DNA of 64,000 bases, taken from Piper betle (taxonomy: Eukaryota > Streptophyta > Magnoliopsida > Piperales > Piperaceae). The notes under the pieces are model-generated. The model did no database searches and had not been told where the DNA came from. It was given only the letters and a program-made list of their open reading frames with translations. The stretch covers positions 1 to 64,000 of the forward strand of contig JAURVB010010969.1 in assembly GCA_033002965.1 (NCBI GenBank). The letters are read 5' to 3'. Made by a program: the position numbers and the translations under genes. Shown here piece by piece: positions 35,435-48,500 of the stretch. The first letter of the stretch is position 1; each line of letters starts with the position of its first letter.

Positions 35435-38240
35435 GTTAGTGTCAAAAAAGACATCCAACTATTTAAAATTTTATTATTTGTAATTGTATAGATCCTAATT
35501 TAGGATTCATGCCTTCAACATTCTTTGAGCATTGATGGAAAAATACTAATAAGAAGTTATATGAATACGGTTCAACATACAAAATGATGTTATTACAAAT
35601 TAGAATCAATGAAATTAAATAAATATTTGATTTATAATTTATGAAGGAAGGACCCGTGAAAGTGATTTTAAAAATTGTATAGTTTTAAAGAGATAACTTA
35701 TATTAGTCAAACTTGGTAGAATGAAGTCTTGAATGAGCAAAATTAAAATTGTGGGGGTGGAAGTTGGAGCAATTTTGGATGGATAAGTTCAATTATTTAC
35801 ATATTTGTAATTTGACACAACAAAAAAGATCTATTTGCTATTTTTTGACAAATTTTAGATAAAATTAAAATAACGTCTCAAAGATAATAAAAAATCTTCA
35901 CAAAAATTGGATTTACACATAGAGATGTTAAATATAAAAGAATATTCTTAAGAATTCATAGTAATTAATCACACCCCCTACTTTATTAATAGAGTCTCCC
36001 ATTCTCATTTTTCATTTACAGATTATAGGCTCTTCAAGTTGGTTATACCAAAAATTGGTAGACTTAAGAAGAAAATTCAAATAAAGCACGTCCATTGAAT
36101 TATCAGTGTATTTTTTTAAGCTTATTAAGCCAAGAGTTTAGCTTAGGTCTTTGAGTCTATGCACTTGTCTGACTTGGTTTAATCTATTGTTAGCCTAGTC
36201 TAGTTGAGTCCATATACTTGTTCGCCTTTGTTTAACCCCCTTGCTCACCTAATGTGGTTGAGTTGAGTAGTCTGGTTGAGTTCATGCACTCACCTAAATC
36301 GGTTTAGCTCACTTGCTAGTCTACTTAAATCTATGTGCTCGCACAACTCCCTTCAACTAGTTCGTTTACTTGCCCTAGTTGAGTTGTAAACTTGCTTGGC
36401 CTTATTGAGTTGAATTGTGATTCAAGGCTACTAATTTGGTTAGTTAGTTTAACTTTAAATCAACTAGCTCAAGTTGATCAAATATTTTTTGTGTGTTTAT
36501 TTTAAAATTGGTTAAGTTTTTATTTACTAAAGAGAGTATTTAGACCGAATTGGTACACACTATGTATATTATAAGTAACAAATAATCATTTAAGTAATTA
36601 CATTTGTCAAATATTAACTATTGTCAAGTAATAGATTTGAGGCCTAAAACCTCATAGTGCAATGGAGTAAACAAAGGGTGTAATTGAGAGTTTCCCTTTA
36701 AATTTTTGTATCTTAAAATATTTATCAATGAAAAGTTAAATTTATTTTTTTCCATACAAATTTCGTATTTAATAGTTAATTTAATTGCAATATATTTTAA
36801 AGACAAGTGTGCTTTAGTATAACCCCGACTCTAATATTTTCACCACATAAGTTTTTAATGAGTGAGGCAACAACCCCTATTTTTATTTTTTCAAGTTTGT
36901 ATAAAGGCCAAATGCGTGACACAATTTTGCACAAACACAAGTTTGTTATCCAATTAATCCTTTTGGTAGGTATAAATGTTTAGTGTTGCTTAGTCAAATC
37001 AAACACAATTATTAAAATAAATAATATTGAACTGCAAATGAAAATTAAATATTTATTTTATGAGTCATCAATGATGGAAGTGGCCTCACCTAAATCATAG
37101 TTTTAGTCATGATAAATTCTATTGAAGAGAGTTAATTTTATTTACTATCTTAGTATAGAGTTACTCTATTAATTAAATACACAGTTGCTAGCTTTATTTA
37201 ATAGCGTTGGTTTTATTCAACTCTATTAAATATGAACTAAAACTGATCAATTGATAAATTATGTATAAAATTAGAGATCTTTTCTAGTCACAGAACATGG
37301 ATATATGAGATAAAACTTGAAATTTTTTTATAGAACTTGAGATTTGGGGATCTTGGTTGTGGTCAAAGACTCTTTGCTCTTATTGGGTCTTTGATTTGCT
37401 TAATAAAACTTATTGCAATCTTATTTATCTACTTGCTATAAAGTATGAATATCTTATTGCAATCTTTTTTATAGTTATTTATCATTATATTTAAGTGGTC
37501 AATATTTTAAGATAATAAGCAGGGTTTATTATAAAATGTTTTTACTGGAGTTATCTCAAAAATTATATATTTTTGTTTATAAATGAAAAAATATTATAGT
37601 GAATATTCTAGTGTTGTATGAAATTAAAATAATTTTATGATTGAATAATAATAATAATAATTAAACAATGAAAATATTATTTTTAAATAGATAACCAAAT
37701 TTACCTTTAATTTATATTCTTGTATATCAATTATCAACGCAAGGTGATACAAACAAAAACAGTTTTTTAACTGATATTTATGTAAAAAAATAATTATGGC
37801 TAAGAGTATTTACTTTTAAACATGAAGTTGTAAAAAATAAAGACATTAATGAGTATATTTATATATATAAATTATTTAGCATCGAAAAAAATATAAAGTG
37901 GCAGAAGTTATAAAAAATATTAGTATTATCACTTGTCAGTTTTGCCACTATTTATAATAATTAAAATTAGGGTAAAATTATTTAGAAATTTTAAAGAAAA
38001 TATTTATAAAAATATTTTTTAGAATTATTAATTAATATATATACTAATTTAATTCAATTCAATAAAATAAAAGAGGACTCGTCCGTCTACCGACGACGTA
38101 CGGACGGAAAGATCCACCATAATTACTTCTGGCCTACAATGCCACGCGTTGTAACCTTATTGGTAATTTTCAATTACGAAGAAACCTATTTTCGTAATTT
38201 AAACAACATTTGGTATAAAACTAGGAAATACTGGTAGGAG
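35435..38240. other. AT-rich spacer with one degenerate repeat array
   Basis: No gene found. 36152-36400 contains a degenerate array (listed separately). 37500-38050 is extremely AT-rich. The last 150 bp turn GC-rich and are probably the promoter of the CCCH gene. Confidence 0.45.
36152..36400. repeat. Degenerate tandem array with about 50-70-bp period
   Basis: Variants of GAGTCTATGCACTTG begin at 36152, 36205, 36278, 36327 and 36381, each followed by a diverged TTTAA...CTAGTT tail. The units are old and unequal in length. Confidence 0.5.
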
Positions 38241-40489
38241 TAGCAGTGGAATTGGCGGGTATAAAAACAAACGTGGAGAAGACCGACGCTACAACTTCGG
38301 CATCGGACCACGCCTGCAGCCCAGACGACGCCGGCCTCCGCTCGCCGCCGCCGAGCTCGCCGCTGTCGAGCTTGCCGCTGCCGGACTCTCATTCTCCGAT
38401 TGCCCTTCCCTTTTTGCCCATGGAAGGACGCGGACGGGGCTCCTCCGGCGAGGAGGGCTCCTCCGCCGATCCGGCAGCGTCGCCCTCTACCGCCGTCGAA
38501 GGTCAGGGTTTTGTTCTTTTGTTTCTAGGGTTTTTTTGGATTGAATGGGTTTGGATTGAATTGATGGTGGTGCTGTTTGGTTTTGTTGCGTTGTAGAAGG
38601 GATGCGGGAGTTGAGCATCGGAGGGGGAGGTGTACCCGGAGCGGCCGGGGGAGCCGAACTGCGGCTACTATGTGCGGACTGGGCATTGTAAGTATGGCGC
38701 GAGGTGCCGGTATCATCACCCTCGCGATCGCTCTCAGGTATGATCGCACCAATCTCGTTATCGGATTTGTACTTGTTTGTGAGGTATTAGGGGAAAATTA
38801 AATTAATTGTGAACTGCTTGTTTACTATCACATGGATTTGTGGTTAGGTTGAAGGTAATTGTTGGGGTGATGTATGTTGTGTTTTATCGTTGTTAATCAG
38901 GTTGACGGTATTGTTGTGCGTAGCATGCCAGAGTACCCTGAGCGAATGGAGCAGCCTGTTTGTTTGGTAAAGTAGTTTTTTTGTTTCTTGATCAGTTTTG
39001 GTGTTTGTGTTTTTGGAGTGAACTCCCAGGGCAATTGGTTCTGCTTTTATAATTTGAAATTTATGTAGTTTTGGATGTTACGATAGCAAGTTTCGGCTAA
39101 AGACAAGCTGTCTTTTTATTCGCATTCAGTTCTTTATGAAGACGGGATATTGCAAATATGGAGCAAGTTGCAAGTACTATCATCCGAATCAAGGAGCTGA
39201 TTCTGGTCCTCCTCCGTTAAATTGTAGAGGATATCCGCTAAGGCTGGTCTGAAACTGCTCTTTCTTCTTGTATCTTGTTTGTTTTTTTTTGCTGATTAGT
39301 ATTTTTTTTGTTTTTTTGGGGGTCGAATAATGAAAGTTTTCATTTGTCTTCTGTCTCCGTTGAAGTACTCAAACTTTAATTTTACTGCAACTGAAAGGTT
39401 GTGCAAAATTATACAGGGCGAGAAAGAATGCTCTCACTACGTGAAAACAGGGCTGTGCAAATTTGGGATTAACTGTAAATTCCATCATCCTGAACTCTCT
39501 TTCATTTCAATGCAAACTACTGCACCAGCATTTTATCCCCTGGTGCAGTCTCCTGCTCCTTATCAGTATGGAGGAATTTTCAACTGGCAAGCATATCGGC
39601 CAGCCTTGTTTCCTGGATCCTATGCTAATGGACCTTATGATTCAATGCTGTATACTTCAGGGATGGTTCCTGTATCTACTTATTTCCCCTATGCGGTCAG
39701 TTTAGGTTTCTCTAAATAATGATTGAGATTAACAGTTGTACATTTTCCCCCTGATTTCAGGCTCATTTATTTGAAGTGTTTTGACTTGTTTTTCCCTATT
39801 TTACACAGCCTGCGATTAGTCACCCAGTATCATATACTGGTGTACAGAATGTGACAGGTTCCCCGTTTGTGCCAACCCAACAGATGCCTCCTCTTACTTA
39901 TCCCTATTTGGGGTCTTACTCTACATCCACAGGAGCTTCTAGCAGCGGTCAAAATGAGAACATGTTTCCTGAGAGACCAGGTGAACCTGAATGTCAAAAT
40001 TACGTGAGGACAGGAGATTGTAAATATGGGTCTTCATGTAAATATCATCACCCATGAGGCTGGTTTGCGCCAACGGAAAATTGTGAACTTAGCCATTTTG
40101 GTTATCCCTCGCGTCCGGTATGCAGTTTTTTGCTTTGATCTTCTTCTTCTGTATTACCAATCTAGACATCAACTGACACGTGATATCAAAAATTCATAAA
40201 ATGGGACACATGACCTGATATTTTTAACCTGATTTCTTTAATCATGTTCGACATAATTAGTTTTTGCCTTTATTAGTTTCGTCTTGGTTGGTTTTTTACA
40301 TTGAACAAATACACTGGACCTACCATACAAAAATGCCCGAACTTCTTGCAATTCGGTTATTAACTTGAACTTTTGGTATTGAATAACTATTGTTGGTTTT
40401 CTTCTGCTAATGTGTGCCAATCTGGTGGTCTCTTAAGAATTTTGAAGTATTATGTATGACAACATTCGGCTTCATAGCTAATATGGAGT

Positions 40490-41531
40490 CATAGTTGCAA
40501 AAATCAAAATCGGGCGTTGAATCGGATTGGTCATTGAATCAAACCGATTCATCAAAAATAAAAAAAGGAGCGGTTTACTTGAATCGGTTAAAATCGGTCA
40601 TTGATCTCTTTTCTTCATCCCTCACATCATTATAGAATATGTCATTAGACTATTATTGGTTGTATTTTATTTTATTGGATTTTATTATATTATATTTTAT
40701 AATTTTAAGATTTATTTTATTATTATTGACTCGAGTATGGAGCAGGTTAATTTTTATTACCTAAACTACCCTTCTCATTTTTCTCCACCCGACCGACCCA
40801 AGCCTCCCCTCTCCCGACACCACTACCGACCCCCTCCGGTGACCAGCCACGTCGCTGCTGGCCACCTCCAACCCCCTCACTACCTCTTCGACCTTTTTCC
40901 CCTCCTTTTTCCCCTTCCCTCTCCTTCGTTCGCCCTCACCCGAGCCCGGCCGCCTTCTTCGACCACCACCACCCACCATCCACCGCCCACCGCCGTGGCC
41001 AACCCACCCTCCGATCACACCACTCTTCCTCCTCCTCGCCATCCCCTACCCAAGCCCATCCTTTTCCCCACTTCTCCCTTACCGATCACCCCCATCCCAG
41101 AGTGTCGAGCCCGGCCGCCTTCACCAAATCCCCATCCAAGCCCTAGCCGGCTCTGCTGGTATCGAGCCCGGCTGCCTTCACCAATCACCCCCATCCCAGC
41201 CCTAGCCGGCTCTATCGGTGTCAAGTCCAGTCGCCTTCATCGATCACCCCCATCCCAGCCCTAGCCAGCTTTGTCAGTGTCAAGCTTGGCCGCCTTCACC
41301 GATAACCCCCATCCCACACCCTGCCTAGTCCCTTGCCGTCCACTGCCGCCACTGCTAAATCTTCTCCCCTCCCCCCACCTGAATCGGCCAATTCTTGCCG
41401 TCGTCGACTTAGGGTGAGAGTCGGCTTGAATCGGCCAATTCTTGGTCTGATTTTTGGCCAAAACGATCCGGCCTTATTTTGACTAGGTTTTGTATTTAGC
41501 CAAGTAAAATCAACCGATTTTTGCAACCCAG
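40490..41531. mobile_element. Non-autonomous hAT-like transposon (1,042 bp) with GC-rich core
   Basis: Both ends carry GTTGCAAAAATC as an inverted repeat (left CATAGTTGCAAAAATC, right GATTTTTGCAACCCAG). The 8 bp TATGGAGT is duplicated directly outside (40482-40489 and 41532-41539), fitting hAT. Left-hand DNA is AT-rich. The core from about 40790 to 41400 is C-rich and contains a 57-59-bp minisatellite. There is no transposase-like frame; the long open frame 40656-41264 is proline/histidine/arginine-rich from base composition. It lies in the last intron of the CCCH gene. Confidence 0.88.
41102..41330. repeat. 57-59-bp minisatellite in the hAT-like core
   Basis: Four units start GTGTCGAGCCC-like at 41102, 41159, 41218 and 41277. 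Each is followed by a GCCGCCTTCACC block and CCCATCCCAGCCCTAGCC. Copies differ by point changes. Confidence 0.85.
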
Positions 41532-43239
41532 TATGGAGTTCATAGGCCTAAACAGTGTCTGCCTCTTCATATGTTGGGGCCCGTATGCCCTTTAATCGGC
41601 CATGTTTGATAGATTTTGCAGGGTCCTGGATGATATGATTGTCTTATACTAGGAGGGGCCTATTGTTGAGTTATTTTTAATGTCTTGTTTGCACTGAAGG
41701 CTTTTTTCTTTATAGTTTTCCCACACTTGTTCCATGTAATGGGCTCCTTGTAAAGTATCTTGTGTCAGTCCATTTTGGAGGTGGTTGATATGATTATTTT
41801 GTATGTTTGTGTACATGATTGTTTGGATTTGTTTTGAGGCTTATGTCAGCTATGTTTGAGCAAGAATAAGATTATGCCCAATAGAATTTGGAATAGGACT
41901 TCCTCATATGCATTTTGTGCTTACAAATCTTGTTTTGCCTCTTTTCTGTCTGGACAAAATTGATAGAAAACGTTAAACTGCTTTTTCTGAAACTTTAGTA
42001 AACAGACTGTTGAAACTCTTGTTTGTAAAGCTAAACGTTAAACTGCTTTTTCTGAAATTTTAGTAAATGGACCGTTGAAGCTCTTGTTTGTAAAACTAAA
42101 TGTTTTGTTCATGAAAGTTGAAGGATTATTTCCTAAGTACGTTGTTTGGGCTAGAGTTTTTTTTTTAATAAAAAAAGGCTAGTGTGTACACTTTCTGTTG
42201 AACTAGATAATAGTGTGTTTAAATGGGGTTCTTGTGAATGTGATAATACCTTGTGAATGTGATGATAGAAGAAATAAGTTTGAAATCTGCATGAAAAAGT
42301 TTAACATAATTATCATGTCACACATTGCCTTCTCTTTGTTAACAAGGGGAGTATTTCAGCTGTTGATAGGGGATATAGGTCACTACGGAGTGTGAAATAG
42401 TTGTCTTTTCTTTGAAGTTTTCTCTTCGGGTTATTTGGTGTTTAACAAATTTGCTCGATGCAAATTAGATATGGCTCATACTTTCTTCGTCAAAAGCAAC
42501 CTCAAAAAAGAGAGCTTATTTTTTCCCACTCGTCAATTTGTTTCTTGCAAACAAGAGAATATTTTTAAACGGACTCTTTCTTGTGTTGTTCTAATGTTTT
42601 GACTGACAGGGTGCCCCACCCTATACATTTTATGCACAGCATGGATTATACAAATTTGGGCGTACTTGCAAATTTGATCAGCCAATGGGAAGATTAAACT
42701 ACAGTCCATCTACTTCTCTTGTGGATGTGCCTGTGCCTCCCTACCCTGTTGGTTCATCTCTTCCCACCTGGCCCTTTCATCTTCTTCATTAGAACTGTGG
42801 CCTGAATTTACTTCTGAAGTGACCAATAAGGATGCTTATAGTTCCAAAGTTACCATTTCAGAGAAAAGACCGATTGAGTTGGAAGGTTTGCCTTTATCAA
42901 AAAGTTCGGATAATTCCCAATCTCTTGGTCAGTCCTCTGCTCAGCAATCATCTCCTCAGATTAATGAAAGTCAAGATAGTGAAATTATTAGCTCCAGCTA
43001 ATCAGACTGAGGAATATTTTCACAGTTCCCTCATTAGGTATAAGTTGAACTCGAAATCAATTTGCAAGAACACACAGCGGCTCCTTGTTATACTACGACA
43101 TGAGAATAATCTGGCATATTTTGTACTCTTTTCCTCAATTCATTATTATTGGTTCCATATCTGATCCAAGTTAGTAGCCCTTTTTTTTGTTGATAATTAT
43201 TTTTGGGATCTGAAAGAGCATGTCCCATTTGAGAAGTCA

Positions 43240-43904
43240 CAATTATCACTCTTTTTTACTAATGAAGGATGCTTCATCATTGTCATTTATTTCCAATAGG
43301 GCTACCAATTCATTTTTTCTTGGATTTGCTGTTTGAAATACAAAGGATTAGTTTTGAAGCTGTTTTATATATCTTGATTGTTTCTGGTCTGGAATTTTGC
43401 ATGCATTGATTTTCTTGCATTACATAGCTATATGATGCCAAATTTGAAAAAAAATTAATTGTTCATCTAAAAGAGAGGATTTTGTGATTCTATCTAGTAT
43501 AATAGTCATCATGAATTAGGCACGACTCAAGTTTTAGACGCGAACTTTTTGTTTTTGATAAAATTTTATAAGTGAACTTAATGAGGGGGAAGATGGTTTA
43601 TCAGGTCCAAGGCAAAGTATTTATATTATATTATCTTCGGGTTTGTTTTGTTGACATAAAAAAAGTATAAAATTTAGAAAAAATTTAAATGATCAAACTT
43701 ATAATATACAGTATTTAATAAAAGTGATCTTTTATGTCACAAAATTTTGAAAATAAATAAAAATTAAAAATATTTAATGAGCACCGAATAGAATACATTG
43801 AATATGTGATATTTTTTACCACTTGAAATTTCTTAAATATTGTATTTCTTTTATGTCACTCAGACCTCGTTGATTTGAAATTTAACTTGTAAAATCGTAA
43901 TCGT
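43240..43904. other. 3' flank of the CCCH gene
   Basis: AT-rich, no open frame of note. The first part may be 3' UTR. Confidence 0.4.
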
Positions 43905-44612
43905 AAAAATTGGTCGATTTTACTCAAAATTGACTGATTTTACTCGATTCGATACAAAAATGAGTCAAAATATTGGCTGATTGTTTGGGCAAAAAATCAA
44001 ACACAGTTGATTCAGGTGAATTTGAGTGGATCCTCTCCCCAAGTTGACGACAGCAAGAACTTGTCGATTTAGTTGGCACGGAGGAAGAGATTTGGCGGGG
44101 GAGGGCTGGGGGGGGCGACAGGGAACAGAGAGAGACAGTTGATTGGGCGGCGGCTAACGGCGGGTGGGAGGAAGAGACTTAGCAAGCTAGGGCCAGGGGA
44201 TGGGAGATGAGGTGGCGGCAGGCGATGGGGGGACAGGGTGGCGGGGGATGGAAGAGATCTAATAAGGGGAGATGGGAAAGTGGCGGGGGATGGAAGAGAT
44301 CTAATAAGGGGAGATGGGAAAATACAGAGAAGAATGAGGGGTAGTTTAGGTAATAAAAATTGACTCATTTTTTACTCGAGTCAATAATAATAAAATAAGT
44401 CTTAAAAATATAAAATATAATATAATAAAATAAAATACAATAAAAAATAGTCTAATTACATGTTATAGAATGATGTAGGGACAAGAAAGAGGAAATCAAT
44501 GATTGATTTTGGTCGATTTAAATAAATCAATTCTTATCCAATTTTTAATAATTGGACGGATTTAACGACTCCTTTCAAATCTAATTTCACATCTGATTCT
44601 TATTTTTGCAAC
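43905..44612. mobile_element. Inverted, diverged relative of the hAT-like element at 40490
   Basis: Reverse-complemented, this block follows the first element in order: TTGCAAAAATAAGAATC end, a CATTGATTTCCTC-like stretch, an AT-rich segment around TTTATTTTATTATTATTGACTCGAGT, TTTTTATTACCTAAACTACCC, then a C-rich core (G-rich as shown) and a GTCGATTTTAC end. Sequence identity is moderate. I could not find a clear target duplication, and the left end near 43905 is approximate. Confidence 0.7.
44239..44322. repeat. 42-bp two-copy repeat in the second element's G-rich core
   Basis: TGGCGGGGGATGGAAGAGAT starts at 44239 and again at 44281 and continues identically through ATCTAATAAGGGGAGATGGG. The near identity suggests a recent duplication inside an otherwise old element. 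Confidence 0.85.
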
Positions 44613-45520
44613 TGCATGTAGAATGCATCCTTTGGGATCCACCAGATTGATTTTTTTTTAAACAATTTTTTAGGGGTACACCTAGATTAAATGGCCTACT
44701 GATTTTAATGATTAATTTATTGAATTTTATTTATTTAGATAAAAATTTATTAGGTTTTAATTAAGCCTTTATTTTTGTACTAAGTGTGGAACAAAACGTA
44801 ATTATCAAAAAGTTAATGCCCTCGGGCCCCCGGGATGTTGCAGAGACGAGAATCGCACAACTAGAAATTAATGTAACTTATACAAGAAAGGAAATATATA
44901 TGAAATGAATTATAATTTAAGTTAAAAGATTGATGGCTTCTACGCTCAGAAGAAAATAGTCAAGGGCGTATTGTTTAAATCATTGGTCTGGTTCTGGATG
45001 CAGCCTTTCCCACAGGCAAGATACCTATTATTTATAACGCTTTGATAATTTAAGTTAAAAGCTTGACAAACAAAATGGAGGAACTTGTTAGGATTTGCAT
45101 GGCATTTTCCTTCTAAAAAGCGGACAATAAAAAGCACAAGCAAGACAACTCCACGAATTTGCAACATACTTAGCTTCACTGGTTTACTTCTGCAGGTGTC
45201 CAACATTTACAAAAATTTTATTCGCAGAGACTGAATCATGTAGCAGTATTTTTCTGATTCCCACAAGTAATCCACATCAAATCAGGTGCATTCTCTGGAG
45301 TCAAGGATGGAATATATTTTCCTGAACTCCACAAGAAATTAAGATAAATAAAATAATGTAGTCTGCAATGTCGAGCTATTTTTATGAACCAAGCAATCCG
45401 GTGAAGGGTCTGCAATAAGGCGTAAGCTTGACTCTAAAAATTCAAACGGTTTGGCAACCATCCATGTAAAGCAAGGGACATCAATATCATGAATCCCATA
45501 TGTCAATATCAATTATCCAC
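44613..45520. other. Spacer and probable 3' UTR of the VAR3-like gene
   Basis: AT-rich DNA to about 44900, then sequence that may be 3' UTR of the minus-strand gene ending at 45521. No other gene seen. Confidence 0.4.
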
Positions 45521-48500
45521 TCATCGTTCGATAATTCGATGGCGTGGTCTGTCTCTTCCAAAATCTCTTTCTCTATTCATCCCATTTCTACCAGAGAACT
45601 TATCAAAATTACCGCGCTGTGATCTGTCTCTTCCAAAATCTCTTTCTCTATACATCCTATTTCGACCAGACAAGTCATCAAAATTATTGCGCCTTGGTCT
45701 GTATCTTCCAAAATCTCTTTCTTTATCAATCCTATTTCGAGCAGAGAACTCATCAAAATCATTGCGTTGTTTATGTCCGAATCTTCTCCCTCTGCCAAAC
45801 CTATCAGAACCCTGAAAATCATCATTTCTTTCATTTGCTCTCTGCCCCCCATGCCTCTTCTCTCCATAAGAGTCCTCATTCCAATGTGATCTTGCACCAT
45901 TTCTGCCACGATTGCTTCTATCTCCATATGAGTTTTGCGCCTCCCCTATGCCATCTAGTCTAAAACCACCACCATTTCTGACAGCAGATGTGCAGTCACC
46001 GACAAAACTAGACGCATCTCTTAGCTTGTTTCTTCTGTTTTTATGATCTTGAAGATCATCCTCACCTTCGGAATCTGAACTGAACAAAACCTCATCTTCT
46101 GTCTCAGAATGTTTATTTCTAGGATTTCTAATGGGACTCTGCCTGCGCCTATTATCACGTTTCTCAGAAAATTCTCCCATAGAACTTTTACGTCTATCAT
46201 CACCATCAGAACTGAAGCCTAATTCATCATCAGAACCATAGGAAAGACCCATGTGTTGGCTGTTTTCACTTTTTGATTTGTGCCTGCCATTTGCAATATG
46301 GCTAGATTTCCAGTTGGAATGATCTAAATTTTCTCCCCCGAATCAATATCAGAGTCACTGTATATAGAGTCTGAAAGGGGCATCCGTCTTTGAGGCAACC
46401 GAGGAGAGTTTCCATCATCATGAAAATCATGAGATCCACAAGACCATGTTGATTCATGCTTTGATTGGTCATCAGGTGAGTCTATTTTGTAGCTGTCAAC
46501 ATCATCATGATCATCATCCTCATCGTCAAAATCATCAAAGCCTGTACCATTTGCAACTGATGGAGGGCCCCACCTTTTACGCGGTTCTGAATATTGTTGT
46601 TCTTCCCCTACACCTTGCACCTGACTGTTCACAAACTTATCTTCACCCTGAAATTCTTGCATCTTCCCGTTTTCATGAGTTTGATTGTCCATAGAATATA
46701 GCCCTTCTGCTTTTGGTGGATCAGCAAATTCAAAAGCTGCAACATCGGCGCCATCGGATTCATTATCATCAAAATCAAAGTTCCATGCATCAGATATAAC
46801 TGGATTTCGTGCCAATCTTTGCAATCTTGTTCCAGGATGACTCTGATTTTCTTGGACTTTGCTTTCCATGTATTCATCTGGTGGACGCTTGTGCTCACAG
46901 TGGAAGCAAACCATGTTTCGCCTGTAGTTTAAGAAGTTGCATCTGCAAAGCATGAAAATAAGATAAGTCATAACATGCCCATCAAAGGTAATATAGCTTA
47001 CATAGTCAATTGGCTTGAAACAATATATAGATCAAAGCTTATAGGTAGACAATGACAAACATACTCGGGGCACTCCCATTCTCCTGGGAGTAGCTGTCTC
47101 TTTGGCCTTTTGGCATCACACTGCAAGCAGATGATGTTCTTTGCAAAGTTCATGAAATCACATCTGAAACAAGAACATGACAATCAGCATGCATGAACCA
47201 TGGAAATGTTGCAAATAGCAAAGAAACAATCAAATGTCAAATCACAGCCAACTCCTATTAAAGTAGACTCCCGCTTGGTTGGGATAACGGGCAGATAAAG
47301 ATGATAAATTAAGTAAAATGGATAAAGAACAATCATAGCGCACAAGAAGATTGTTCAAAACAAGAAAGCAGAATAACAAACACTCAAAAATGAACTTAAT
47401 AAACTCCATCAAGACAAAGAATAATACTTTGGACACAGCCAATCGCCCTTTTTCATTTCAATGTCATCACGTCCAACTCGTTTCTTCGGTGGTGGTGGAG
47501 GCTGCTTAATTTTTGGAGGAGGCTTCTTTATTATTGGAGGTGGAAGATTTGGATCTATTGGAACAGAGCCAAGCTTTGATATCTCATATAACAACTTGCG
47601 AATGACTATTTTGATAGATTTATTTGTCATTAACGACTTATTTTCAACTGATCCATTTATAGGATCAAATCCATACGTGACCAACAAACGAATGGCATCC
47701 ACTGTCCTCGCTTCATCTTCTTTACGGGTGAGTAAGTAAGCTTTGTTGCAGGAATTCCTCATGCTACACGCACTACAAACCTATAGATTAACACGTATGA
47801 CTTTGTTAAAAAAATAATAAAAAACTAGCCAATATGACTAAGAAAAATTAATAATCGCCTGCACAAATTGACGTAACAAGCAAGATCAAACAAATTCTAT
47901 CCAGAGTGTTACATACATCTCCTTCATCAAGGTGAACATATTTCCTCAGCACTTTCGCTGAATAAATCAACTTAGGATCTGTAGAGGGGCATCCATAGCC
48001 TACCAGAACTTGTATATCCTTCCTTGACAATGGCCTGGTCAAGAAAACCACATCACATTACAGACCCTGTAATTCAGCTCCCTCAAATTCATGTCCTCCT
48101 CGAAACAAGTAATGACCATAAACTCACAAATCACATCATCAACAAAACACAACATTTTAGGCAGCAGAAATGCACTCTACATTGCCACTTGCTTCCTCCC
48201 AGCTAATAAAACCTAACATTCAACGACATTTACATCAAAATTTTGTTATGACAGAAAAATTGCATTCCACATTGTCTCCTCCACACTAACCTATCCTAAA
48301 TAAGACCACCAACTACATCAGACCAATGCTTTTATCAAGTAAAATGAAATGTAAGAAGCCATTTTATTCACTACAGCGACGCAAACGTACCCAATATCAT
48401 TCATTTGTTAGAGGAGAGAGACAGCATACCTCAAAATGTCGAACCGATCCCGGCCGAAATTCACACAAGCAGTTCGCACGGTGGCAAAATCCCTGGTAAA

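Larger units (their letters stand above)
38420..43001 (+). pseudogene. CCCH-type zinc-finger gene (ZFN-like, five fingers), probably decayed
   Basis: Seven exons: 38420-38501, 38597-38737, 38901-38966, 39130-39246, 39417-39695, 39809-40117 and 42610-43001. They follow the plant ZFN-type CCCH family (nuclear RNA/DNA-binding proteins). Finger pieces are visible in order: [10 protein letters not shown] with C-R-Y-H-H-P, C-K-Y-G-A-S-C, C-K-F-G-I-N-C-K-F-H-H-P, and [12 protein letters not shown]. Lesions: a one-base frame change in the G-rich run near 38620-38635; an in-frame TGA at 40055-40057 in exon 6, after which family-like sequence continues; in exon 7 three zinc ligands of finger five are replaced (two Cys by Tyr, His by Gln); and a second frame change near 42765-42790, after which the family tail resumes and ends at 43001. 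One frame change alone could be a sequencing error, but the stop and lost ligands argue for decay. The last intron holds a hAT-like element. Confidence 0.75.

Noticed and set aside
40656..41264. 202-codon plus-strand frame
   Set aside because: Lies wholly inside the hAT-like element; proline/arginine/histidine content follows from the C-rich core and its minisatellite.
44069..44368. 99-codon minus-strand proline/leucine-rich frame
   Set aside because: Falls within the second hAT-like element and shows only its compositional bias and a 42-bp repeat.
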